From an uncultured Aquimarina sp. (lineage in GTDB: Bacteria > Bacteroidota > Bacteroidia > Flavobacteriales > Flavobacteriaceae), in the NCBI GenBank assembly GCA_937958735.1, contig CALGNG010000040.1, forward strand, positions 1-5,129: a stretch of 5,129 nucleotides of DNA, read 5' to 3'. The notes under the pieces are model-generated. The model saw only the letters and a list, made by a program, of their open reading frames with translations. It was not told where the DNA came from and made no database searches. The translations under genes were made by a program, and so were the position numbers. This document shows positions 1 through 5,129 of this stretch, in pieces (position 1 is the stretch's first letter; each line of letters opens with the position of its first letter).

Positions 1-139
1 CATCAATACCTGCTCCATCTACAATTTGCGCCATTGTATAGTCATAAGCCGTAACCATAGAAATCTTTTCTCCATTAGATTTCATTTCTACTAATGTTTT
101 AGTAGTAATACGCTTATAATCGTTTTTTGATACTGACAT
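1..139 (-). CDS. panB: 3-methyl-2-oxobutanoate hydroxymethyltransferase, N-terminal part (PanB)
   Basis: PanB transfers a hydroxymethyl group from 5,10-methylene-tetrahydrofolate to 3-methyl-2-oxobutanoate to make ketopantoate, the first committed step toward pantothenate and coenzyme A in the cytoplasm. Only the first 46 residues are in the window; the rest lies beyond the left edge. The start is the ATG at 139-137. The N-terminus carries a K/R-rich stretch with [10 protein letters not shown] (residues 11-20), then [20 protein letters not shown] (25-44), which matches the TAYDY segment of the family's first beta strand and helix. The window ends just before the expected VGDS motif with a metal-binding Asp, so the active site cannot be judged. 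The gene lies 47 bp downstream of birA on the same strand, so co-transcription is plausible; I see no clear TAnnTTTG promoter in the gap. The assignment is firm for so short a piece because the TAYDY region is very distinctive. Confidence 0.9.
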   Translation of the reverse strand, partial: MSVSKNDYKRITTKTLVEMKSNGEKISMVTAYDYTMAQIVDGAGID

Positions 140-186
140 GCATTTTATATTTATCGTAAAAATAACAATTTATTCAACTCCATAAA

Positions 187-924
187 CTAATATAATAGTT
201 GTAATTCCTTTAAAGAATAATTGTTTAATATATTATTTTCTTCTAGCAAAACAAGTTCTCCATTAGTGGTTATTCCTTGAATAATTCCATTAAAAAAAGT
301 ATTACAAAGTGTTTTTTTAAAAGAACTCACTTGATCTTTCCTAAATAAAACCTGCTCGAACCTCTTTTTTAAAACCTTAAAATCTTTAGAAGAATAACTA
401 TTAATATTTACTTCTAGCTCTTTCAATACTTCATTTAAAAGCAACTCCAAATCAAACTCTTTTAAAGATTCTTTTTTTAAAGATGTGGCATTAGGCAAAT
501 TTGCAAATTCTAATTGATTAACATTAATACCAACACCTATAACACTACCTGTACACACGCCATTTTGGTAATTATTTTCTATAAGAATACCCGCCAACTT
601 TTTTTTGGCTGACAATATGTCGTTAGGCCATTTTATTTTAATTTTTGGGATCTCTAATTTTTCTAATACTAGCTGTATAGATAAAGTAGTAAGTAAATTA
701 ATAGTAATAGGATATCTCCATACCTCTTCTAAAACAGGCAAATACACACTAAATGTAAGGTTTTTACCCGATTCGACTTCCCAAGAAGTCCCCATTTGAC
801 CACGCCCTTCTGTTTGATTTAATGCCCAAATGCAGGTAGGTTTTGTTATGCTACCACTACGAACAGCTTTTTTTAAGAATACATTTGTAGAGCCTATGGC
901 ATCAACTTTGATTATATTTATCAC
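187..924 (-). CDS. birA: Biotin--[acetyl-CoA-carboxylase] ligase, short BirA without DNA-binding domain
   Basis: This cytoplasmic enzyme activates biotin with ATP to biotinyl-AMP and transfers it to a lysine of the biotin carrier domain of carboxylases such as acetyl-CoA carboxylase. At 245 residues it has only the catalytic and C-terminal domains. The N-terminal helix-turn-helix of E. coli BirA (321 residues) is absent, so it should be a group I ligase and not a repressor. Visible motifs are GSTN (11-14), NQTEGRGQMG (36-45, biotin/adenylate loop), KWPND (98-102), KKKLAGILIE (107-116, with K109 the likely counterpart of E. coli K183) and GVGINVN (130-136). A small C-terminal domain covers about 187-245. 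The start is GTG at 924-922: an in-frame stop lies at 945-943, no other standard start occurs between them, and the next Met (44) would remove the active-site loop. It is transcribed divergently from rsfS, with panB downstream. Confidence 0.96.
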   Translation of the reverse strand: MINIIKVDAIGSTNVFLKKAVRSGSITKPTCIWALNQTEGRGQMGTSWEVESGKNLTFSVYLPVLEEVWRYPITINLLTTLSIQLVLEKLEIPKIKIKWPNDILSAKKKLAGILIENNYQNGVCTGSVIGVGINVNQLEFANLPNATSLKKESLKEFDLELLLNEVLKELEVNINSYSSKDFKVLKKRFEQVLFRKDQVSSFKKTLCNTFFNGIIQGITTNGELVLLEENNILNNYSLKELQLLY

Positions 925-945
925 AAATAATAGAGTTATAATTTA

Positions 946-974
946 CAAAGAACGCTTTTAAAGGCAAAAAACAA
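946..974 (-). promoter_or_regulatory. Candidate birA promoter (TTG / 18 bp / GTTCTTTG)
   Basis: Read on the minus strand, TTG (974-972) is followed after 18 bp by GTTCTTTG (953-946). The second element keeps the TTTG core of the Bacteroidota -7 consensus TAnnTTTG but not its TA. The spacing agrees with the usual -33/-7 arrangement of these bacteria. Transcription would begin roughly 10-20 bases upstream of the GTG start of birA. It is the best candidate in the divergent gap but an imperfect one. Confidence 0.35.
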
Positions 975-982
975 TAACTTTG
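975..982 (+). promoter_or_regulatory. Candidate -7 promoter element for rsfS-ftsH (TAACTTTG)
   Basis: TAACTTTG is an exact match to the Bacteroidota housekeeping -7 element TAnnTTTG. It lies 19 bp before the rsfS ATG, giving a short leader of roughly a dozen bases if transcription starts at the usual distance. No good TTG -33 element is present at the expected spacing; the nearest T-rich triplet is TTT at 956-958. The element sits directly beside the candidate birA -33 triplet on the other strand, so the two promoters would share one polymerase-sized region. Confidence 0.55.
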
Positions 983-1001
983 TTCCCATAAAAAAATTTG
1001 A

Positions 1002-1373
1002 ATGTCAAAAGAACACATAGATAATGATTTGTTAATAGCAGAAATCATTAAGGGTATTGAAGAAGTTAAAGGACAAGATATTACTATTCTAGATTTACGA
1101 AATATAGAAAATACCGTGTGCGATTATTTCGTGATTTGTAATGGTACTTCTAACACCCAAGTAAATGCAATAGTTGGTTCTATTCAAAAAATTGTAAGTA
1201 AAGCCCTAAAAGACAAACCTTGGCATATAGAGGGTACAGACAATGCAGAATGGGTGCTTATGGATTATGTAAATGTAGTGGTTCACATTTTCCAAAAACA
1301 TATTAGAGAAGAATATGATATAGAAGCACTATGGGGAGATGCTAAAAGCACTATTATTCCTACCAATTATTAA
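1002..1373 (+). CDS. rsfS: Ribosomal silencing factor RsfS (Iojap/DUF143 family)
   Basis: RsfS binds ribosomal protein uL14 on the large subunit and blocks joining of the two subunits, which lowers translation under nutrient limitation and also has a role in late large-subunit assembly. The 123-residue length is normal for the family. Family landmarks are DYFVICNGTSNTQV (41-54), the W-HIEG segment (74-78), EWVLMDYVNVVVHIF (83-97) and the C-terminal REEYDIEALWGDA (102-114). The ATG start is secure because a TGA stop in the same frame ends immediately before it (999-1001). The leader is A-rich without a Shine-Dalgarno site. ftsH follows after 20 bp with no terminator, so the two are probably co-transcribed. 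The residue before the conserved Trp at 84 is Glu where Gly or Asp is common, a minor variation. Confidence 0.95.
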   Translation: MSKEHIDNDLLIAEIIKGIEEVKGQDITILDLRNIENTVCDYFVICNGTSNTQVNAIVGSIQKIVSKALKDKPWHIEGTDNAEWVLMDYVNVVVHIFQKHIREEYDIEALWGDAKSTIIPTNY

Positions 1374-1393
1374 AATAATTTCAAAAAAAATTA

Positions 1394-3370
1394 ATGGCAA
1401 ATCAACCCAAGAAAACAGATTCCAGTAAACGTCCAAAGTTTAATTCCATCTGGATAATAGCAGTTGTAATTTTAGGATTAGCAGCAATTACTTTCTTTGA
1501 TTCTGGTATTAACGGAAAAAAAGAAATTTCTCCTTCTGAATTTACCAGCTTTTTAAGAGAGAAAGAAGTTAAAAAAGTAATTATTGTAAATCGCAGAATA
1601 GCAAAAGTCTACTTAACACAAGAGGCTAAAATGTTAGATAAACACAAGAAAAAGAGCAGTGCTCCTCTTGTAGAATCTGCCATGTCAAAAGAAGTTTCCG
1701 ATTATAGATTTGAATTTGGAGATTTACAAAATTTCGAAAATCAAATTAGAAATATTAAACAAGAGTATAATATAAATACTCCTATTTCTTATGCTACCGA
1801 ATCTAATATATTTGGCGATATTATTGTTGCCATATTACCTATAGCACTGCTTATTGGTGTTTGGATATTTGTAATGCGTAGAATGGGCGGCGGTGCTGGT
1901 GGCCCAGGTGGAGGAAGCCAAATTTTTAATATTGGAAAATCTAAAGCAAAACTTTTTGACGAGAAAACGGATGTACAGACTTCTTTTGAAAACGTTGCTG
2001 GATTAGAAGGAGCAAAAGAAGAAGTACAAGAAATTGTAGATTTTCTTAAAAATCCCGAAAAATACACCTCTCTAGGAGGAAAAATCCCTAAAGGAGCACT
2101 ACTAGTTGGACCTCCTGGTACAGGAAAAACACTTTTAGCTAAAGCCGTTGCTGGAGAAGCTAAGGTTCCTTTCTTTTCTTTATCGGGTTCCGATTTTGTA
2201 GAAATGTTTGTAGGTGTTGGAGCTTCTCGTGTAAGAGACCTATTTAAACAAGCTAAAGAAAAATCGCCTTCTATTATTTTTATAGATGAAATAGATGCTA
2301 TTGGTCGTGCAAGGGGTAACAATGCTATGTCGGGTTCTAATGACGAGCGAGAAAACACACTAAACCAACTGTTAACAGAAATGGATGGTTTTGGATCTAA
2401 TAGTAATGTAATTGTAATTGCGGCAACTAACCGTGCAGATGTATTGGATAAAGCTTTAATGCGTGCAGGACGTTTTGATAGACAAATTTATGTAGACTTA
2501 CCAGACGTAAGAGAAAGAGAAGAAATCTTCCAAGTACATTTAAAGCCTATAAAAAAGGAAGAAAAATTAGATTTATCTTTTCTATCTAAACAAACCCCAG
2601 GCTTCTCTGGTGCCGATATTGCAAATGTCTGTAACGAAGCCGCTTTAATTGCTGCTCGTAAAGGAAAAAAAGCCGTAGGCAAACAAGATTTCTTAGATGC
2701 AGTAGATAGAATTGTAGGAGGTTTAGAAAAGAAAAACAAAATTATTACCCCTTCGGAAAAGAAAGCAATTGCCTACCACGAAGCTGGACATGCAACTGTA
2801 AGTTGGATGTTAGAACATGCTGCACCATTAGTTAAAGTTACTATTGTACCCCGTGGACAATCTTTAGGAGCTGCTTGGTATTTACCAGAAGAAAGACAAA
2901 TTGTGCGCCCTAACCAAATGTTAGACGAAATGTGTGCTACCCTTGGTGGGCGTGCTGCAGAAAAAGTTATTTTTAACGAAATCTCTACAGGAGCATTAAG
3001 TGATCTAGAAAAAGTAACTAAACAAGCAAGAGCAATGGTTACTGTTTATGGATTAAATGACAAAATAGGTAATCTTACCTATTACGATTCCAGTGGACAG
3101 AACGAGTATAACTTTAATAAACCTTATAGCGAAGAAACTGCTAAACTAATAGATAAAGAAATTTCTATTATTATAGAAGAGCAATACCAACGTGCTATAA
3201 AATTATTAGAAGACAACAAAGACAAGTTATCCGAATTAGCAGAAGTACTACTTGAAAAAGAAGTTATTTTTAAAGATAATTTAGAAAAAATATTTGGGAA
3301 AAGGCCTTACGAAAAAGAAGATAACGCCTTACCTGTTGATTCTGATTCTTCTAACAAAGAAGACGCTTAG
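1394..3370 (+). CDS. ftsH: ATP-dependent zinc metalloprotease FtsH
   Basis: FtsH is a hexameric AAA+ protease of the inner membrane that extracts and degrades damaged membrane proteins and selected cytoplasmic regulators. Domain order in the 658 residues: a short cytoplasmic basic N-terminus; a first membrane segment (about 18-36); a periplasmic FtsH_ext domain (about 37-138); a second membrane segment (about 139-161); a Gly-rich linker (165-174); the AAA+ module with Walker A GPPGTGKT (239-246), pore loop FVG (272-274), Walker B IIFIDE (294-299) and a second region of homology ending in GRFDR with likely arginine fingers R360 and R363; then the M41 peptidase with HEAGH (462-466) and D537 in STGALSD as third zinc ligand. 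The catalytic glutamate is E463. The tail (638-658) is acidic and probably disordered. All key residues are present, so it should be active. The start follows an A-rich leader, 20 bp after rsfS. Length is close to E. coli FtsH (644). Confidence 0.99.
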   Translation: MANQPKKTDSSKRPKFNSIWIIAVVILGLAAITFFDSGINGKKEISPSEFTSFLREKEVKKVIIVNRRIAKVYLTQEAKMLDKHKKKSSAPLVESAMSKEVSDYRFEFGDLQNFENQIRNIKQEYNINTPISYATESNIFGDIIVAILPIALLIGVWIFVMRRMGGGAGGPGGGSQIFNIGKSKAKLFDEKTDVQTSFENVAGLEGAKEEVQEIVDFLKNPEKYTSLGGKIPKGALLVGPPGTGKTLLAKAVAGEAKVPFFSLSGSDFVEMFVGVGASRVRDLFKQAKEKSPSIIFIDEIDAIGRARGNNAMSGSNDERENTLNQLLTEMDGFGSNSNVIVIAATNRADVLDKALMRAGRFDRQIYVDLPDVREREEIFQVHLKPIKKEEKLDLSFLSKQTPGFSGADIANVCNEAALIAARKGKKAVGKQDFLDAVDRIVGGLEKKNKIITPSEKKAIAYHEAGHATVSWMLEHAAPLVKVTIVPRGQSLGAAWYLPEERQIVRPNQMLDEMCATLGGRAAEKVIFNEISTGALSDLEKVTKQARAMVTVYGLNDKIGNLTYYDSSGQNEYNFNKPYSEETAKLIDKEISIIIEEQYQRAIKLLEDNKDKLSELAEVLLEKEVIFKDNLEKIFGKRPYEKEDNALPVDSDSSNKEDA

Positions 3371-3384
3371 TAATATAAAATTAT

Positions 3385-3405
3385 AGTAGATTTTAATCTA
3401 CTTTT
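3385..3405 (+). terminator. Weak AT-rich hairpin after ftsH
   Basis: AGTAGAT (3385-3391) pairs with ATCTACT (3396-3402) around a TTTA loop, a 7-bp stem with two G-C pairs, and T's continue to 3405. It lies 15 bp beyond the ftsH stop. The stem is weak and the T run short, so as a terminator it would be poor alone, but it could add to the stronger hairpin 13 bp downstream. Confidence 0.3.
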
Positions 3406-3415
3406 ACGTAACTTA

Positions 3416-3450
3416 GGGGTTAATTTGAAAAAATTGGCCCCTTTATTTTT
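3416..3450 (+). terminator. Rho-independent terminator-like hairpin abutting the LUD start codon
   Basis: The left arm GGGGTTAATTT (3416-3426) and right arm AAATTGGCCCC (3431-3441) form an unbroken 11-bp RNA stem with a GAAA tetraloop (3427-3430), followed by TTTATTTTT (3442-3450). Four G-C pairs sit at the base and two pairs (3420/3437 and 3421/3436) are G-U wobbles. Those wobbles pair only in a plus-strand transcript; the minus-strand RNA would have A-C mismatches, which supports a role in plus-strand RNA. The form is that of an intrinsic terminator and would cut read-through from ftsH. It is unusual that the T tract runs directly into the ATG of the next gene at 3451, so a role as an attenuator or translational block is also possible. 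Confidence 0.65.
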
Positions 3451-4053
3451 ATGAATTTGTTTAAAAAATTATTTGCGAGAGGAAACGCATCATCACAAGA
3501 CAATCTTGAAGATGCAACTGGCAAATACATGCCCAAAGATGATGTGCCTGTTGACGAGCAATTTATGCTTATGTTTACAGAAAAAGGTGGTAAATTTCTA
3601 TATTGCGATAACATGGAAGAAGCCCACGAATCGTTCCATCATATTTTAAATGAAAATAAATGGCAGCAAACAGAAGTATGTTGCTTACAAGATAGCGTAA
3701 AAGCAAACTTTTCAGATTTTAATTTAAGCTTTTCTAATAAAAACACTGCTAAATTTTATCTTTCTAATTGCGAGTATCTAATATCTAGTATTGGTGGCAT
3801 TTTAGTTTCTTCTAACCAATTAAAAGAAAAGAAACTTTTTGAACTTCCAGATAATTTAGTAATTATAGCATACACTAGTCAATTAATCCGAGATATTAGT
3901 GAAGGCCTACAAGGTATTAAAAATAAAACAGGTATGATTCCTACCAACATCACAACAATACAACACTTCGAAAACAAAAAAGAGAGTGACGATTTTATGA
4001 GTTATGGTAGCACCACTAAAAATGTATATTTATTACTTGTAGAAGATTTATAA
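3451..4053 (+). CDS. Divergent orphan LUD-domain protein (LutC/YkgG-like fold), function unknown
   Basis: The 200-residue protein resembles a flavobacterial family annotated as LUD domain (formerly DUF162), named after LutC of the lactate-oxidation complex. The first 10 residues (MNLFKKLFAR) form a basic amphipathic helix, followed by a polar linker to about 30. The LUD-like core runs from about 40 to 200, with CEYLISSIGGILVSSNQ (107-123) and ELPDNLVIIAYTSQL (131-145) as the clearest parts. The C-terminal YGSTTKNVYLLLVEDL (185-200) seems to take the place of the GVHGP-containing last strand of LutC. The GPSxTADIE-type signature expected near 160-175 is not visible. Four cysteines (52, 77, 78, 107) show no CxxC pattern, so no Fe-S site is evident. 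No signal peptide or membrane segment is seen. The ATG start has an in-frame stop 27 bp upstream. cdsA begins 1 bp after the stop codon, indicating translational coupling. A lactate role is unsupported, as no lutA or lutB is in view. Confidence 0.8.
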   Translation: MNLFKKLFARGNASSQDNLEDATGKYMPKDDVPVDEQFMLMFTEKGGKFLYCDNMEEAHESFHHILNENKWQQTEVCCLQDSVKANFSDFNLSFSNKNTAKFYLSNCEYLISSIGGILVSSNQLKEKKLFELPDNLVIIAYTSQLIRDISEGLQGIKNKTGMIPTNITTIQHFENKKESDDFMSYGSTTKNVYLLLVEDL

Positions 4054-4054
4054 C

Positions 4055-4861
4055 ATGAGTGAATTTTATAAAAGGCTACTTTCGGGTATCGTATACGTAG
4101 CCTTATTAATTTTTGGAATACTATTTCATCAATACGCTTTTTTAAGCATTATCCTATGCTTTTCTTTAATATGCCTATGGGAGTTCCAAAAACTTATCCA
4201 TTTAAAAAGCTACCCACTTTTTGCCTTACCTGTAATTATTATACTAGCCTACCATATCTATTCGATACCCAAAGAGTTTACATGGATAGCACTTGGCATT
4301 ACGGTAATTACTCAACTTATTTTGTTGTATGATCTTATATACATAAGAATTATTCCTATGTTTGAAAAGAAAAAATATATAGTTAGTATTTTTTATCTAA
4401 TTTTTAATTTTGTCTTTCTAAGTCTAATTCCATTTAGTGTAACCAATAACTACCAGCCTATTTTTATACTAGGAATGTTTATACTTATTTGGGTAAACGA
4501 CTCCTTTGCCTACCTTACTGGAAGAAAATTTGGAAAACATAAACTATACTCCCGCATTTCTCCTAAAAAAACTATAGAAGGTTTTGTTGGAGGTCTTATT
4601 TTTGGAATGTTAGCCAGTATAATTTTAGCCCAATTTTCCAACGAATTAAGCTTACTACAATGGGTCTTATACGGCTTTATTGTTGGTTTCTTTGGCACTA
4701 TTGGAGATCTTATTCAATCCAAATTTAAAAGGCAAGCAGGGGTAAAAGATAGCGGAACTATAATGCCTGGACATGGAGGCATATTTGATCGCTTAGATAG
4801 TGTGTTATATGCCAGCCCTTTTGTATTTTTGTATCTACAAATAATTAACTATGTTTCATAA
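4055..4861 (+). CDS. cdsA: Phosphatidate cytidylyltransferase (CDP-diglyceride synthase)
   Basis: CdsA is an inner-membrane enzyme that joins CTP and phosphatidic acid to CDP-diacylglycerol, the precursor of all phospholipids here. The 268-residue protein is highly hydrophobic, with about eight or nine likely membrane segments (around 10-27, 28-42, 55-70, 76-92, 108-128, 133-148, 177-194, 202-220 and 250-265). The family signature is present near the C-terminus: SKFKR (222-226), K231-D232, PGHGG (238-242) and DRLD (245-248), holding the acidic metal-binding residues. A second conserved block, WVNDSFAYLTGRKFGKHKL (146-164), continues into ISPKKTIEG (168-176). Met237 stands where the common signature has Leu, Ile or Phe, a mild change. 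The start lies 1 bp after the LUD stop and the end overlaps psd by 11 bp, so the three genes are almost certainly one translationally coupled unit. The length is normal for the family. Confidence 0.97.
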   Translation: MSEFYKRLLSGIVYVALLIFGILFHQYAFLSIILCFSLICLWEFQKLIHLKSYPLFALPVIIILAYHIYSIPKEFTWIALGITVITQLILLYDLIYIRIIPMFEKKKYIVSIFYLIFNFVFLSLIPFSVTNNYQPIFILGMFILIWVNDSFAYLTGRKFGKHKLYSRISPKKTIEGFVGGLIFGMLASIILAQFSNELSLLQWVLYGFIVGFFGTIGDLIQSKFKRQAGVKDSGTIMPGHGGIFDRLDSVLYASPFVFLYLQIINYVS

Positions 4862-5129
4862 AGAAGGTTACAAAATAATTTCCATAACATTAATAGCAGT
4901 AATTGCAGGTCTGTTACTAACTTATTTTCTTATACCCTATCTGTACTTACAAGTAGCCTTATATGCTGTATTCGCTTTCTTTCTAATTATTATACTTCAA
5001 TTTTTTAGAAACCCTAAACGTAATACCGTATCTAATAACAAACACATATTATCTCCTGTAGACGGGAAAGTAGTTGTAATAGAAGAAGTTTTTGAAAAAG
5101 AATATTACAAAGAAAATAGAATACAAGTT
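4851..5129 (+). CDS. psd: Phosphatidylserine decarboxylase, N-terminal part (Psd, short form)
   Basis: Psd decarboxylates phosphatidylserine to phosphatidylethanolamine, the main phospholipid of many Bacteroidota. Only the first 93 residues are in the window. Two hydrophobic segments (about 8-25 and 30-50) form a membrane anchor, followed by QFFRNPKR (50-57) and SPVDGKVVVIEE (68-79). FFRNP and SPxDG are hallmarks of the short, archaetidylserine-decarboxylase-like Psd family, and D71 is probably the Asp needed for self-cleavage. The pyruvoyl-forming GS site lies near the C-terminus, outside the window, so activity cannot be judged. The ATG lies inside the end of cdsA, the two frames sharing 4851-4861, which suggests coupled translation. 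Its place after cdsA fits consecutive use of CDP-diacylglycerol and then phosphatidylserine; the serine transferase PssA may follow beyond the edge, as an inference only. Confidence 0.95.
   Translation, partial: MFHKEGYKIISITLIAVIAGLLLTYFLIPYLYLQVALYAVFAFFLIIILQFFRNPKRNTVSNNKHILSPVDGKVVVIEEVFEKEYYKENRIQV

Noticed and set aside
140..186. A panB promoter in the birA-panB gap
   Set aside because: TTG triplets and a TATTTTTA octamer are present, but none stand at the 17-20 bp spacing expected for a Bacteroidota promoter, so co-transcription with birA is simpler.
185..200. Inverted repeat AACTA/TAGTT at the end of birA as a terminator
   Set aside because: The stem is only 5 bp and AT-rich, overlaps the stop codon and has no T tract after it, so it is likely chance.
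605..799. A 64-codon plus-strand open frame inside birA
   Set aside because: It is opposite the conserved KWPND and GRGQMG-flanking region of birA, with no family resemblance or promoter.
1886..1917. Gly-codon-rich stretch in ftsH as a repeat
   Set aside because: It encodes the normal Gly-rich linker after the second membrane helix of FtsH and is not an independent repeat element.
1789..2358. A 189-codon open frame antisense to ftsH
   Set aside because: It lies wholly opposite the Walker A/B region of ftsH, its protein is a low-complexity Pro/Ser/Ala-rich product of reverse-reading conserved Gly and Lys codons, and it resembles no family.
2488..2739. An 83-codon open frame antisense to ftsH
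   Set aside because: It is contained in the conserved AAA+ region of ftsH and has no recognisable motif or leader.
3420..3614. A 64-codon minus-strand open frame across the hairpin and the start of the LUD gene
   Set aside because: It overlaps a well-supported gene, and part of it is the reverse of the hairpin. Nothing in its protein suggests a real gene.
4510..4698. A 62-codon open frame antisense to cdsA
   Set aside because: It lies opposite the conserved NDSFAYLTGRKFG to GFFGTIGD part of cdsA and is explained as a shadow.

Overview
The window comes from a low-GC member of the Bacteroidota, most likely the Flavobacteriaceae. The evidence is the close family resemblance of all seven proteins to flavobacterial forms, the lack of Shine-Dalgarno sites (start codons mostly follow A-rich leaders), and a match to the Bacteroidota -7 promoter element TAnnTTTG. 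No lineage was tested computationally. Nearly all of the window is coding, and every gene can be assigned to a family. There is no mobile element, CRISPR array, tRNA or rRNA.

Layout: two genes lie on the minus strand at the left, birA (187-924) and then panB (start at 139, running off the left edge). birA faces away from rsfS across a 77-bp intergenic region (925-1001) that holds candidate promoters for both directions. To the right, on the plus strand, follow rsfS (1002-1373), ftsH (1394-3370), an orphan LUD-domain gene (3451-4053), cdsA (4055-4861) and the start of psd (4851 onward, running off the right edge). The rsfS-ftsH gap is 20 bp, the LUD-cdsA gap is 1 bp, and cdsA and psd overlap by 11 bp. 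The only break in the plus-strand run is the 80 bp between ftsH and the LUD gene, which contains two hairpins. The stronger one ends in a T-rich tract that touches the LUD start codon.

The genes fall into membrane and cofactor housekeeping. CdsA and Psd are steps on the route to phosphatidylethanolamine. FtsH is the membrane-anchored quality-control protease. RsfS regulates ribosome subunit joining. BirA attaches biotin, which acetyl-CoA carboxylase needs for fatty acid synthesis. PanB is an early step toward pantothenate and CoA. The least understood gene is the LUD-domain protein: it appears to lack the signature of LutC-type proteins, has no lutA/lutB beside it in the window, and is tightly coupled to phospholipid genes. 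No wholly new system is evident. The LUD gene and the structured region in front of it are the parts most worth attention.
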